A DNA stretch of 64,000 nt from CAVVAL01 sp963742725 (GTDB lineage Bacteria > Actinomycetota > Actinomycetes > Mycobacteriales > Cryptosporangiaceae). The stretch spans positions 1,240,001 through 1,304,000 of the forward strand of contig CAVUMX010000003.1 of NCBI GenBank assembly GCA_963742725.1, read 5' to 3'. The translations under genes and the position numbers were made by a program. Below, piece by piece: positions 41,433 through 49,203 of the stretch. The notes under the pieces were generated by a model, which had not been told where the DNA came from, did not search any database, and saw nothing but the letters and a program-made list of their open reading frames with translations. How positions within the stretch are numbered: the first letter of the stretch is position 1; each line of letters opens with the position of its first letter.

Positions 41433-42452
41433 CTAGATCCTTTCCGGGTCGGACGTGATGAACGCGTACGGGTAGGGGAGCGGCTTGGCGCTGACCGTGT
41501 CCAGCCGGGCCATCTGCTCGTCCGGCAGCGACCAGCCGGCGGCGCCGAGGTTCGCGTCCAGCTGCTCCATGCTGCGGGCGCCGACGATCGGAGCGGTCAC
41601 GCCGGGGCGCTGGAGCAGCCACCGCAGCGCCACCTGGGCGGGCGTCTTCCCGGCGTCGTCGGCCACGGCGAACAGCTCGTCGATGACCGTCCACGTGTGC
41701 TCGTTGTCGTACGCGCTCCACCGCTCGCTCAGCCCGCGCCCCTCGGCCGACTCCAGGCGCGTGCCGGCCGGCGGTGCGCTGGCGCCGCGGCGGACCTTGC
41801 CGGAGAGCCAGCCGCCCCGCAGCGGGCTCCACGGGATCACGCCCAGGCCCTCGTTCCGGCAGACCGGCAGCAGCTCCCACTCGGTGTCCCGGTCGAGCAG
41901 GTTGTAGAGCGGCTGGAGGCACCGGAACGGCTCCCAGCCGTGCCGCTCGCTCAGGTCGATCGCCTTCTGGAGCTGCCAGCCGCTGTAGTTGCTGGCGCCC
42001 AGGTAGCGGACCTTGCCGGCGCGGACCAGGTCGTTCAGCGTGGACAGCGTCTCCGTCAGCGCGGTGGCGCCGTCCCACGAGTGGACCTGGTAGAGGTCGA
42101 GGTAGTCCGTGCCGAGGCGGCGCAGGCTGGCGTCCACCGCCGAGACGATGTGCTTGCGGTTGAGCCCCACCTTGTTCGGGTCGTCGTCGCTCATCGGCCA
42201 GCGGACCTTGCTGGCCACGACGAACTGGTCGCGGTCCACCGTCTTGAGCCAGCGCCCCAGGATCTCCTCCGAGACGCCCCGGCTGTAGACGTCGGCCGTG
42301 TCGATGAACGTGCCGCCCACCTCGGCGAACCGGTTGAGCAGCGCGTGGCTGGTGGACTCGTCCGCCTCCCGGCCGAACGTCATCGCGCCCAGGCAGAGCT
42401 CGCTCACCTTCAGGCCGGTACGGCCCAGGAACCTGTACTCCATGGTCGTCAT
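41433..42452 (-). CDS. Aldo/keto reductase
   Basis: 339 residues of the AKR superfamily. FIDTADVYSRGVSEEILG carries the catalytic Asp and Tyr, VVASKVRWPM the Lys, and LYQVHSWDG the His; GARSMEQLDANLGA is the NADPH-binding end. It belongs to the YajO/Tas-like class that reduces varied aldehydes and ketones. Separate from the quinone reductase by 66 bases on the same strand. Confidence 0.92.
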   Translation of the reverse strand: MTTMEYRFLGRTGLKVSELCLGAMTFGREADESTSHALLNRFAEVGGTFIDTADVYSRGVSEEILGRWLKTVDRDQFVVASKVRWPMSDDDPNKVGLNRKHIVSAVDASLRRLGTDYLDLYQVHSWDGATALTETLSTLNDLVRAGKVRYLGASNYSGWQLQKAIDLSERHGWEPFRCLQPLYNLLDRDTEWELLPVCRNEGLGVIPWSPLRGGWLSGKVRRGASAPPAGTRLESAEGRGLSERWSAYDNEHTWTVIDELFAVADDAGKTPAQVALRWLLQRPGVTAPIVGARSMEQLDANLGAAGWSLPDEQMARLDTVSAKPLPYPYAFITSDPERI

Positions 42453-42511
42453 ACGACGACGCTAGAAGTTCGCGCGCGCTCTAACGCAAGCCCCAGGCGG
42501 GTTTTCCTGCC

Positions 42512-43255
42512 CTAGGCGGCGACGAGTTCCTTCTCGGGCGCCGGCGGCGTGGCGACCGGCACGGGCCGGGTGCGGTGCATGCGGACGAGCAGCGCGCCGA
42601 ACGCGGCCAGCGCCAGGCTCGCGCCGACCGACAGCAGGAAGGCGGGCGAGCGCGGGTTGGTCGCGGTGGCGCCGACGAGGACGTTGACGACCGTGCTCGG
42701 GAGCAGCCCGACAGTCGTGCCGAAGACGAACGACCGCGCCCGGACGCTCGTGGCGCCGAAGGCGTAGTTGACCAGCCCGAACGGGAGGATCGGCAGGAAC
42801 CGCACCGTGACGACGGCGAGTGCGCCGCGCCGGTCCAGCCAGTGCTGGAAGCGGACGAGGCGGGTGCCGTTCGCGGTGCGGGCCGTGCGCTGGGCGAGGT
42901 ACGGGCGGCCGAGGACGCGCCCGATCCCGAACGCGATGCTGGCGCCGATCACCGTCCCGACGATCGCGTAGCAGACGGCGGCGACCGGTGGGAACAGCAG
43001 CCCGGCGAGGATCGCCACCCCGGATCGCGGGAACAGCAGGACGGCCATCGTCGCGATCGACAGGATCGTCACCACCGGCACCCACGCGGCCCCGGACGCG
43101 AGCACCGCCTGGACCCGTGACGGTTCCGGCACGCCCGTGCTCACGAGAACCAGGGTGGCGATGGCGATCACGACGCCGAGCGCGGCGAGACGCATCCGGG
43201 GATCGAGGACCGCGCCGAGAAGGCGCGTAGCGGGAGCGGCGGGCGGCTTCGTCAC
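42512..43255 (-). CDS. TVP38/TMEM64-family (VTT domain) membrane protein
   Basis: 247 residues with about six membrane helices and the VTT domain motif FPRSGVAILAGLLFPP...GASIAFGIGRVLGR, followed by FLPILPFGLVNYAFGATSVRARSF, the re-entrant SNARE-associated region. The family is related to DedA proteins, which take part in lipid scrambling and membrane homeostasis. Ends near the AKR gene start; no operon partner is evident. Confidence 0.88.
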   Translation of the reverse strand: MTKPPAAPATRLLGAVLDPRMRLAALGVVIAIATLVLVSTGVPEPSRVQAVLASGAAWVPVVTILSIATMAVLLFPRSGVAILAGLLFPPVAAVCYAIVGTVIGASIAFGIGRVLGRPYLAQRTARTANGTRLVRFQHWLDRRGALAVVTVRFLPILPFGLVNYAFGATSVRARSFVFGTTVGLLPSTVVNVLVGATATNPRSPAFLLSVGASLALAAFGALLVRMHRTRPVPVATPPAPEKELVAA

Positions 43256-43420
43256 GCGCCTCGCCCGATGGGCGGCGCGCAGCTGCGGCGAAGGGACGTC
43301 ATCGCAGCCATGGTAGCCAGCCGTCCGAGCCGGCCCTACCGCCAGGCTGTGACCCTCGTCACCACACCACGGACGGTTGCCGCGCGCTTACGAAACCGGC
43401 CGTGGCCCTAAGCTGGCGGC

Positions 43421-43732
43421 ATGGCAGTCGTGAAGATCAACGCGATCGAGGTTCCGGACGGCGACGCGGGCGCGGAGCTGGAGCGGCGGTTCGCCGCGCG
43501 GCTCGGCGCGGTGGACGGGCAGCCCGGGTTCCTCGGGTTCGAGCTGCTGCGGCCCGTCGCCGGCGAGACCCGGTACTTCGTGATGACCCGCTGGGCCGAC
43601 GACGCGTCGTTCCAGGCGTGGATGGGCGGCCCGGCGCGCGAGGCGCACTCGGGCGAACGCGCGAAGCCGGTCGGCACCGGGTCGAGCCTGCTCGAGTTCG
43701 AGATCGTCCAGCAGTCGACGCCCCAGGCCTGA
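43421..43732 (+). CDS. mhuD: MhuD-like heme-degrading monooxygenase
   Basis: 103 residues of the ABM fold, with extensive identity to mycobacterial MhuD (Rv3592): VVKINAIEVP at the start, GFLGFELLRPVAGE, then FQAWMGGPAREAHSGERA and TGSSLLEFE. The residues needed for heme binding and turnover in MhuD, Asn7, Trp67 and His76 here, are all present. MhuD opens heme to mycobilins and releases iron without CO. TAAGCT lies seven bases upstream of the ATG and no clear ribosome-binding site is present, so the transcript may be leaderless. No heme importer is adjacent. Confidence 0.88.
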   Translation: MAVVKINAIEVPDGDAGAELERRFAARLGAVDGQPGFLGFELLRPVAGETRYFVMTRWADDASFQAWMGGPAREAHSGERAKPVGTGSSLLEFEIVQQSTPQA

Positions 43733-43737
43733 CACGG

Positions 43738-43772
43738 CGACGGTGCCCTCCCCGGCGGGAAGGGCACCGTCG
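43738..43772. terminator. Bidirectional hairpin between convergent genes
   Basis: A perfect 12-bp stem (CGACGGTGCCCT at 43738-43749 with its complement at 43761-43772) and an 11-base loop, placed between the MhuD-like stop (43732) and the protease stop (43781). Confidence 0.8.
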
Positions 43773-43780
43773 TCAGCAGC

Positions 43781-45424
43781 TCAGAACTGCAGGCTGAACT
43801 TGTCGATGAACCCTGTGTCAGCGGCGTAGGCGTCGCGGACGCGGAGGTTCCAGGTGCCGTTGGCGGCCTCGGAGGAGGCGTTGACGGTGTAGGTGGCGAT
43901 GACGTTGTCGGCCGAGTCGCTGCTGGAGTTGTTCTTCAGCCGGTAGGCCGTGCCGTCCGGTGCGATCAGGTCGATGACCAGGTCACCCCGGTAGCTGTGC
44001 TTGATGTCGACACCGACCCGGAGACCGGTCGGGGCGTTGCCCGCACGGTTCACCAGGACCGGGCTGTTCACGGTGGCGAGGTCGGGGATGTTGATGTTGT
44101 CGGCGTTCTCGAAGTAGCCGCCCGGGCCCGGCGTCGGCGAGGACGTCGGGGACGTGGTCGGCGACACCGTGGGCGACGGGCTGGGACCGCCCGTGCCGGT
44201 GATCTGGAGCAGCCGGTTCGGGGAACCGGTGCCAGGGTTGGTGACCTTGCCGACCGCTGCCGCGTTCACCAGCGCGTCCCGGACCTGCTGCGGCGAGGAC
44301 GTGGGGTTGCCCGACAGGAAGACCGCCGCGGCGCCGGCCACGTGCGGCGACGCCATCGACGTGCCGCTGATCGTGTTCGTCGCCGTGTTGCTGCCGATCC
44401 ACGACGAGGTGATGCCCACGCCCGGCGCCCAGATGTCGAGGCAGGTGCCGAAGTTGGAGAAGCTCGCCGAGGCGTCGGTGCGCTGAGTGGCGCCGACGGT
44501 GATGGCGTTCGGCGTGCGCGCGGGGGAGAAGTTGCACGCGTTCTGCGGGTTGCCGAAGATGTCGCCGTTGCCCGCCGCCACCGCGAAGCTGATGCCGGAC
44601 GCGATCGAGTTGGTGACCGCGGTGTCCAGCGCCGCGTTGACGCCGCCGCCGAGGCTCATGTTCGCCACGGCCGGCCTGACCGCGTTGGCCGTGACCCAGT
44701 CGACGCCGGCGATGACGCCCGCGTTCGAGCCGGAGCCCTGGCAGTTCAGCACGCGGACGCCGACCAGCTTGACGTCCTTCGCCACGCCGTACTCCGCGCC
44801 GCCGACGGTGCCGGCGACGTGCGTGCCGTGGCCGTGGCAGTCGGTGGCGTCGTTGTCGTTGTCGACGGTGTCACGGCCGTGCCGCGCCCTGCTCGGGGTC
44901 CCGAACGTGTTGTGGCTGATGAGGATGCCGGTGTCGACGATGTACGCCGTCACGTTGCCGGCCGTGTTCGGGTACGTGTACGAGTTGTCCAACGGCAGGT
45001 TCATCTGGTCGATGCGGTCGAGGCCCCACGACGGCGGGTTCGGCTGGGTGCCGGATATCCGGACGGCGTGGTCCTGCTCGACGTAGTCGATGGCCGGTTC
45101 GGCGGCGAGCGCCTTGGCGTCCGCCTCGGTCATCGTGGCGGCGAAGCCCTGCACCGCCGTCGTGTAGGTGTGCTTGATAGCGCCGTGGTGGCGACTGGCG
45201 AGATCGCGTGCCGTCGCCGCGACGCCGCGGGAGCGCAGCGTGCTCGTCGGCTTCAGGACGGCGATGTAGCTGTTGGCGATGGCGCCCTGGCCGCCGGCGT
45301 TGCGGATCTCGCCTTCGGTGGGCGCGGCGAAGGCGGGAACCGCCGCGATCACTACTGCCGCGGCGAACGCGCCTAGCGCGGACGCACGGATTAATCGGCG
45401 CGTGGGCGTGCGCAGACTACCCAT
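43781..45424 (-). CDS. Secreted subtilisin-like protease (S8) with P/Homo B domain
   Basis: 547 residues in order: signal peptide (about 1-34), I9 propeptide inhibitor (about 50-122), S8 catalytic domain (about 135-415) with Asp164 (YIVDTG), His199 (DCHGHGTHVAGT) and Ser near 356 (SGTSMASPHVAG), a Ser/Thr/Pro linker (PSPSPTVSPTTSPTSSPTPG), and a proprotein-convertase P domain (about 445-547). MGSLRTP at 45424 is chosen because GAGGAGG lies just upstream. Extracellular protease; the P domain suggests folding or substrate recruitment. Confidence 0.93.
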   Translation of the reverse strand: MGSLRTPTRRLIRASALGAFAAAVVIAAVPAFAAPTEGEIRNAGGQGAIANSYIAVLKPTSTLRSRGVAATARDLASRHHGAIKHTYTTAVQGFAATMTEADAKALAAEPAIDYVEQDHAVRISGTQPNPPSWGLDRIDQMNLPLDNSYTYPNTAGNVTAYIVDTGILISHNTFGTPSRARHGRDTVDNDNDATDCHGHGTHVAGTVGGAEYGVAKDVKLVGVRVLNCQGSGSNAGVIAGVDWVTANAVRPAVANMSLGGGVNAALDTAVTNSIASGISFAVAAGNGDIFGNPQNACNFSPARTPNAITVGATQRTDASASFSNFGTCLDIWAPGVGITSSWIGSNTATNTISGTSMASPHVAGAAAVFLSGNPTSSPQQVRDALVNAAAVGKVTNPGTGSPNRLLQITGTGGPSPSPTVSPTTSPTSSPTPGPGGYFENADNINIPDLATVNSPVLVNRAGNAPTGLRVGVDIKHSYRGDLVIDLIAPDGTAYRLKNNSSSDSADNVIATYTVNASSEAANGTWNLRVRDAYAADTGFIDKFSLQF

Positions 45425-45717
45425 CGGGTGCCTCCTCGGCATCACCCGACCGGCGTGTGGGGTTGCCGCCGATCGGGACGGGAACCCCGTTTCGGCTCGT
45501 CAGCCGGTTAGGCAGGCGAGCGCTGTGGGGCTCGTGGGGGTATGTCCGCGCGGAAGGTGCCCCGGCACCTTAGCGACTCTTAAGTAACTATTTCTAGACA
45601 TTGATTCATGTACCGCCTATGAGGTAATTAGTAAGGTTTGCCAACCGTTCCGTCCTCGCTGGTCAGTGCGCCCGCCCCACCGTTTGCCCCGCCGCGACAC
45701 GGCGTGGCGGGCGTTGC

Positions 45718-45731
45718 AGAGAGCGCTCTCA
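45718..45731. promoter_or_regulatory. LacI-family operator box 1 (CebR-like)
   Basis: AGAGAGCGCTCTCA contains the perfect palindrome GAGAGCGCTCTC and differs from the CebR consensus TGGGAGCGCTCCCA mainly at the flanks. It lies 46 bases from box 2, about four helical turns, allowing a looped or paired complex. Confidence 0.65.
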
Positions 45732-45763
45732 CACTCGTGATACGTTCGAGATCGATAACCGTC

Positions 45764-45777
45764 TGGGAGCGCTCTCA
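45764..45777. promoter_or_regulatory. LacI-family operator box 2 (CebR-like)
   Basis: TGGGAGCGCTCTCA matches the CebR box TGGGAGCGCTCCCA at 13 of 14 positions. Upstream of the LacI gene (start 45913), so autoregulation is likely. Confidence 0.7.
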
Positions 45778-45912
45778 GCGACGCGGCCGGCCGATACGGT
45801 CTACCGCCCGCACGCTGCGCGACCACTGGTGGACAATGTCGAGGAGCGAAGCGTGGACGTCGACCCGGCACGGTGCTCGCCGGGCAGCCGCACGCGGAGA
45901 GGCGGGACGCAC

Positions 45913-46914
45913 ATGACGGGTCGACCGACCCTTGAGCGGGTGGCGGCGCGGGCCGGGGTGTCGAGGGCGACAGTCTCCCGTGTCGTCAACGGTTCGACCC
46001 GGGTGGCCCCGGGCATCCGGGACGCGGTAATGCGCGCCGTGGACGAGCTCGGCTACGTGCCGAACCTCGCCGCGCGGAGCCTGGTGACCCAGCGGACCGA
46101 CTCGTTCGCGCTCGTGGTCTCGGAGCCGCCGACCCGTGTCTTCTCGGACGACCCGTTCTTCGCCGGCATCATCCGCGGCGTCGGCCAGGAGCTGGAGGCG
46201 GCCGACAAGCAGCTCGTCCTGATGCTCGCCGGATCGCAGGCCAGCCACGACCGGGTGGAGCGGTACGCCACCGCGGGCCACGTCGACGGCGTCCTGGTCG
46301 CGTCCGTGCACGGCGCCGACCCGCTGCCGGGGGCACTGTCGCGCATGGGCATCCCGGTGGTCGGCAGCGGCCGCCCGCTCGCGCGCCTGGCCATGCCGTA
46401 CGTCGACATGGACAACGTCGGCGGTGCCGCGGCCGCCGTCGAGCACCTGCTCGCGACCGGCCGGCGGCGGATCGCCACGATCGCCGGCCCGCAGGACATG
46501 ATCGCCGGCATCGACCGGCTGGCGGGCTACCGCGCGGCGCTGCGCGACTCCGACCGGCGCTCGATCGTGGCGGTCGGCGACTTCACCCGCGAGTCCGGCA
46601 CGCAGGCGATGCGCCAGCTGCTGACCGACGATCCCGAGCTGGACGCGGTGTTCGTGGCCTCGGACATGATGGCGCTCGGCGCGCTGCGGGCACTGCGCCA
46701 GGCTGGCCGGCGCGTCCCGGACGACGTCGCCGTGGTCGGCTTCGACGACATCGACGCTGCCCAGTACTCCGAACCGCCGCTGACGACCGTCCGGCAGCCG
46801 ACGATCGAGATGGGCCGCGAGATGGTCCGGCTCGTGCTGCGGCTGAGCGTGGGGGAGCAGGTGGACGAGCCGGTGATCCTGCCGACCGAGCTGATCGTCC
46901 GCGAGACGGCCTAG
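45913..46914 (+). CDS. LacI family transcriptional regulator (CebR-like)
   Basis: 333 residues. The LacI helix-turn-helix and hinge occupy about 4-60 (PTLERVAARAGVSRATVSRV, LGYVPNLAARSL), followed by a periplasmic-binding-protein-like sugar-sensing domain (about 62-333). ATG at 45913 has GAGAGGCGGG upstream; the longer frame to 45829 would start within the promoter. The DNA-binding helix and the two upstream boxes fit the CebR/BglR group that controls glucoside use. No sugar transporter is adjacent; the GH97/GH95-like genes about 8 kb away are possible targets, by inference. Confidence 0.9.
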   Translation: MTGRPTLERVAARAGVSRATVSRVVNGSTRVAPGIRDAVMRAVDELGYVPNLAARSLVTQRTDSFALVVSEPPTRVFSDDPFFAGIIRGVGQELEAADKQLVLMLAGSQASHDRVERYATAGHVDGVLVASVHGADPLPGALSRMGIPVVGSGRPLARLAMPYVDMDNVGGAAAAVEHLLATGRRRIATIAGPQDMIAGIDRLAGYRAALRDSDRRSIVAVGDFTRESGTQAMRQLLTDDPELDAVFVASDMMALGALRALRQAGRRVPDDVAVVGFDDIDAAQYSEPPLTTVRQPTIEMGREMVRLVLRLSVGEQVDEPVILPTELIVRETA

Positions 46915-46963
46915 CAGTCACGGCCTAGCAGTCACGGCCCGGCGGTCACGGCCCGGCGGCTAG
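46908..46963. repeat. 14-bp tandem repeat, four units, at a convergent gene junction
   Basis: Units at 46908, 46922, 46936 and 46950. The first two are identical (GGCCTAGCAGTCAC) and the last two are variants (GGCCCGGCGGTCAC, GGCCCGGCGGCTAG). The LacI stop lies in unit 1 and the MarR stop in unit 4. Confidence 0.88.
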
Positions 46964-47445
46964 GGCTGGCGGTCGTGCTCCGGCCGGTTGCAGCACTCGG
47001 CCTCCCCGGCCTGGCGGATGGCCTCGCTGATCTGCCGTAGCTGGTCGACCTGCTCCGGGGTGAGCACGTCGAACACGCCGCGCCGCACCTGGGCCACGTG
47101 GCCGGGCGCGGCGGCGGCCAGTGCCGCGAACCCCGCGTCCGTCAGTGTGGCGTTCTGGCCGCGCCGGTCGGACGAGCAGTTGGCACGGCGGACCCAGCCG
47201 CGTTCCTCCAGCCGGGCGACCGCGTGGGACAGCCGGCTCTTGCTGGAGCTGGACGCGGTGGCGAGGTCGCCCATGCGCAGCGTGCGGCCCTCGGCCTCCG
47301 ACAGCCGGACGAGGATCTCGTAGTAGGCGTGCGGCAGGCCGGCCTCGCGCTGGAGCTGCGCGTCGAGCCCGCTGAACAGCACCTGGTTGGCCTGAAGGAA
47401 GGAACGCCAGGCGCGTTGCTCGTCGTCGGTCAGCCATCGCGTCAT
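46960..47445 (-). CDS. MarR family transcriptional regulator
   Basis: 161 residues with a winged helix at about 50-115 (LVRLSEAEGRTLRMGDLATASSSSKSRLSHAVARLEERG in outline) and the SSDRRGQNATLTDAG wing, typical of MarR. ATG at 47445 (MTRWLTDDEQ) is preferred over 47481, which lies inside the operator. Divergent from a VOC gene with a strong inverted repeat between them, which suggests repression of VOC-DUF2218-SDR genes, as in redox- or phenolic-sensing MarR systems. Confidence 0.9.
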   Translation of the reverse strand: MTRWLTDDEQRAWRSFLQANQVLFSGLDAQLQREAGLPHAYYEILVRLSEAEGRTLRMGDLATASSSSKSRLSHAVARLEERGWVRRANCSSDRRGQNATLTDAGFAALAAAAPGHVAQVRRGVFDVLTPEQVDQLRQISEAIRQAGEAECCNRPEHDRQP

Positions 47446-47463
47446 GGACCCATCATACCGGAG

Positions 47464-47512
47464 TTGTTGAACTCTCAACATAGTTGGGATACTGTGTTTG
47501 AGAGTTCAACAA
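47464..47512. promoter_or_regulatory. Double MarR operator over a divergent promoter
   Basis: TTGTTGAACTCTCAA (47464-47478) and its exact reverse complement (47498-47512) form a perfect 15-bp inverted repeat. Each arm also contains the near-palindrome TTGAACTCTCAA, so there are two MarR boxes. A GATACT box at 47488-47493 lies between them, 18 bases after TTGTTG. Confidence 0.78.
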
Positions 47513-47527
47513 TGACTGGGAGCCACG

Positions 47528-48055
47528 ATGGGCATCTTCCGACTCAATCATGCCGTGCTGTACGTCCGCGACGTCGCGGCGTCGGTGCGCTTCTACAGCG
47601 AGGTCCTGGGCTTCCGTCCGGTGAACATGACGCCTGAGGGCTTCAAGGGTGCCGCGTTCCTCCAGGCGCCGGATTCCACCAACGACCACGACCTCGGCCT
47701 GTTCGAGGTCGGCGAGGCCGCCGGCCCGTCGCTCGCCGGACGCGGCACGGTCGGGCTCTACCACCTAGCCTGGGAGGTCGAGACGCTCGACCAGCTGGAG
47801 CAGACCGCGCACGATCTCGCCGCGGCCAACGCGCTCGTCGGCGCCTCCGACCACGGCACCACCAAGAGTCTCTACGGGCGCGACCCCGACGGGCTCGAGT
47901 TCGAGATCGTCTGGATCATCCCCGCCGACCTCCTCGACAAGGAGGAGCTGGAGAAGCGCAAGGGAATCCGCCCGCTCGACCTCGCCAGGGAGAAGGCGCG
48001 CTACGGCGGCCAGACCCGCGGCGGCATCGGCATCTCGGTCCCCGCCACTTCCTGA
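47528..48055 (+). CDS. VOC family protein (dioxygenase/glyoxalase fold)
   Basis: 175 residues, one complete VOC unit of two beta-alpha-beta-beta-beta modules: LNHAVLYVRDVAASVRFYSEVLGF at the start, LYHLAWEVETLD in the middle and YGRDPDGLEFEIVW near the end, with His8, His near 79 and Glu near 128 as candidate metal ligands. This is the pattern of extradiol-dioxygenase-like VOC proteins. First gene under the MarR operator; DUF2218 follows after 10 bases. Confidence 0.87.
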   Translation: MGIFRLNHAVLYVRDVAASVRFYSEVLGFRPVNMTPEGFKGAAFLQAPDSTNDHDLGLFEVGEAAGPSLAGRGTVGLYHLAWEVETLDQLEQTAHDLAAANALVGASDHGTTKSLYGRDPDGLEFEIVWIIPADLLDKEELEKRKGIRPLDLAREKARYGGQTRGGIGISVPATS

Positions 48056-48065
48056 GAGGAACTCC

Positions 48066-48338
48066 GTGCACACCTCCATCGCCACCGTCACCACCGACAG
48101 CCCCGAGCGCTACGCCAAGCAGCTCGTCAACCATCTCGGCCGCAAGCTGGAGGTCCAGGAGGAGAACCGCATCGTCCTCGGCGTGGGTAGCTGCGAGCTG
48201 GAGCCGGTCGACGGCGCGCTCGTGCTCCGCGCCGCCGCCGAGGACGCCGAGGGGCTGAGCCGCGTCGAGGAAGTCGTCGGCTCGCACCTGGAGCGGTTCG
48301 GCGCGCGCAGCGAGCTGACCGTCAGCTGGGTCCGATGA
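48066..48338 (+). CDS. DUF2218 protein
   Basis: 90 residues from GTG at 48066, with GAGAGGAA upstream. Matches DUF2218 small proteins (TSIATVTTDSPERYAKQLVNHLGRK, later VVGSHLERFGAR). They are found with siderophore or MarR genes but have no established function. Overlaps the SDR gene start as ATGA. Confidence 0.82.
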   Translation: MHTSIATVTTDSPERYAKQLVNHLGRKLEVQEENRIVLGVGSCELEPVDGALVLRAAAEDAEGLSRVEEVVGSHLERFGARSELTVSWVR

Positions 48339-49174
48339 TCGCGGTCACCGGCGCGACCGGCGGCCTCGGCGGCCGGGTCGCCCGGCGGCTGGCCGACCGC
48401 GGCGTGCCGCAACGGCTCATCGTCCGGGACCCGTCGCGCGCGCCGGAGTTGCCGGGCGCCGAGGTCGCCACGGGCAGCTACGGCGCGATCGGCGACGCCC
48501 TGCACGGCGTGGACACCCTGCTGATGGTGTCGGCGTCCGAATCCCCGGACCGCGTCGCCCTGCACACCGCCACGGTCGACCAGGCCGTCGCGGCCGGCGT
48601 GAAGCGCATCGTCTACATCTCGTTCCTGGCCGCCGGTCCGGACTGCACGTTCACGTTCGGCCGCGACCACTGGCACACCGAGCAGCACATCCGGGCCACC
48701 GGCGTGCCGTTCACGTTCCTTCGCGACAGTCTCTACCTCGACTTCGTCCCGATGATGGCCGGCGCCGACGGCGTGATCCGCGGACCGGCTGGCACCGGGC
48801 GGGTCGCCGCCGTGGCCCGCGACGACATCGCGGACGCCGCCACCGCCGTCCTGCTCGGCGACGGGCACAACGGTGAGACGTACGAGCTGACCGGGCCGTA
48901 CGCGTTCACGTTCGCCGAGGCGGCGGCGGAACTGTCCCAGGCGACCGGGCGTCCCGTCCGGTACGAGGCGGAGACCCTGGACGAGGCGTACGCCTCCCGG
49001 GCCAGCTACGGCGCACCGGACTGGGAGGTCGCCGGCTGGGTCACGTCGTATGCGGCCGTCGGCGCCGGCGAGCTGGACGTCGTCACCGACCACGTCGCGA
49101 AGCTGTCCGGGCACGAGCCGCTCAGCCTGGCGGACTACCTCGCGCGCCGGGATCTGCGGGAGGCACGGGAGTAG
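48335..49174 (+). CDS. NmrA-like SDR family NAD(P)-binding protein
   Basis: 279 residues. The glycine-rich nucleotide-binding motif TGATGGLGGRVARRL is at 5-19. The overall length and the lack of the Tyr-x3-Lys SDR site mark the NmrA-like atypical SDR group (quinone oxidoreductase QOR2-like), whose members sense or reduce quinones. Last of the three-gene unit controlled by the MarR operator. Confidence 0.87.
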   Translation: MIAVTGATGGLGGRVARRLADRGVPQRLIVRDPSRAPELPGAEVATGSYGAIGDALHGVDTLLMVSASESPDRVALHTATVDQAVAAGVKRIVYISFLAAGPDCTFTFGRDHWHTEQHIRATGVPFTFLRDSLYLDFVPMMAGADGVIRGPAGTGRVAAVARDDIADAATAVLLGDGHNGETYELTGPYAFTFAEAAAELSQATGRPVRYEAETLDEAYASRASYGAPDWEVAGWVTSYAAVGAGELDVVTDHVAKLSGHEPLSLADYLARRDLREARE

Positions 49175-49203
49175 CCTGGCTAGGCCGGTGGAGGTGGTGG
49201 CGG

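Larger units (their letters stand above)
45425..45912. promoter_or_regulatory. 488-base divergent intergenic region
   Basis: Between the protease and LacI genes. It holds an AT-rich stretch at about 45585-45650 that probably contains the protease promoter on the minus strand, and further right the two palindromic LacI boxes described separately. I see no gene here; short frames in it lack a ribosome-binding site and typical codon use. Confidence 0.5.
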
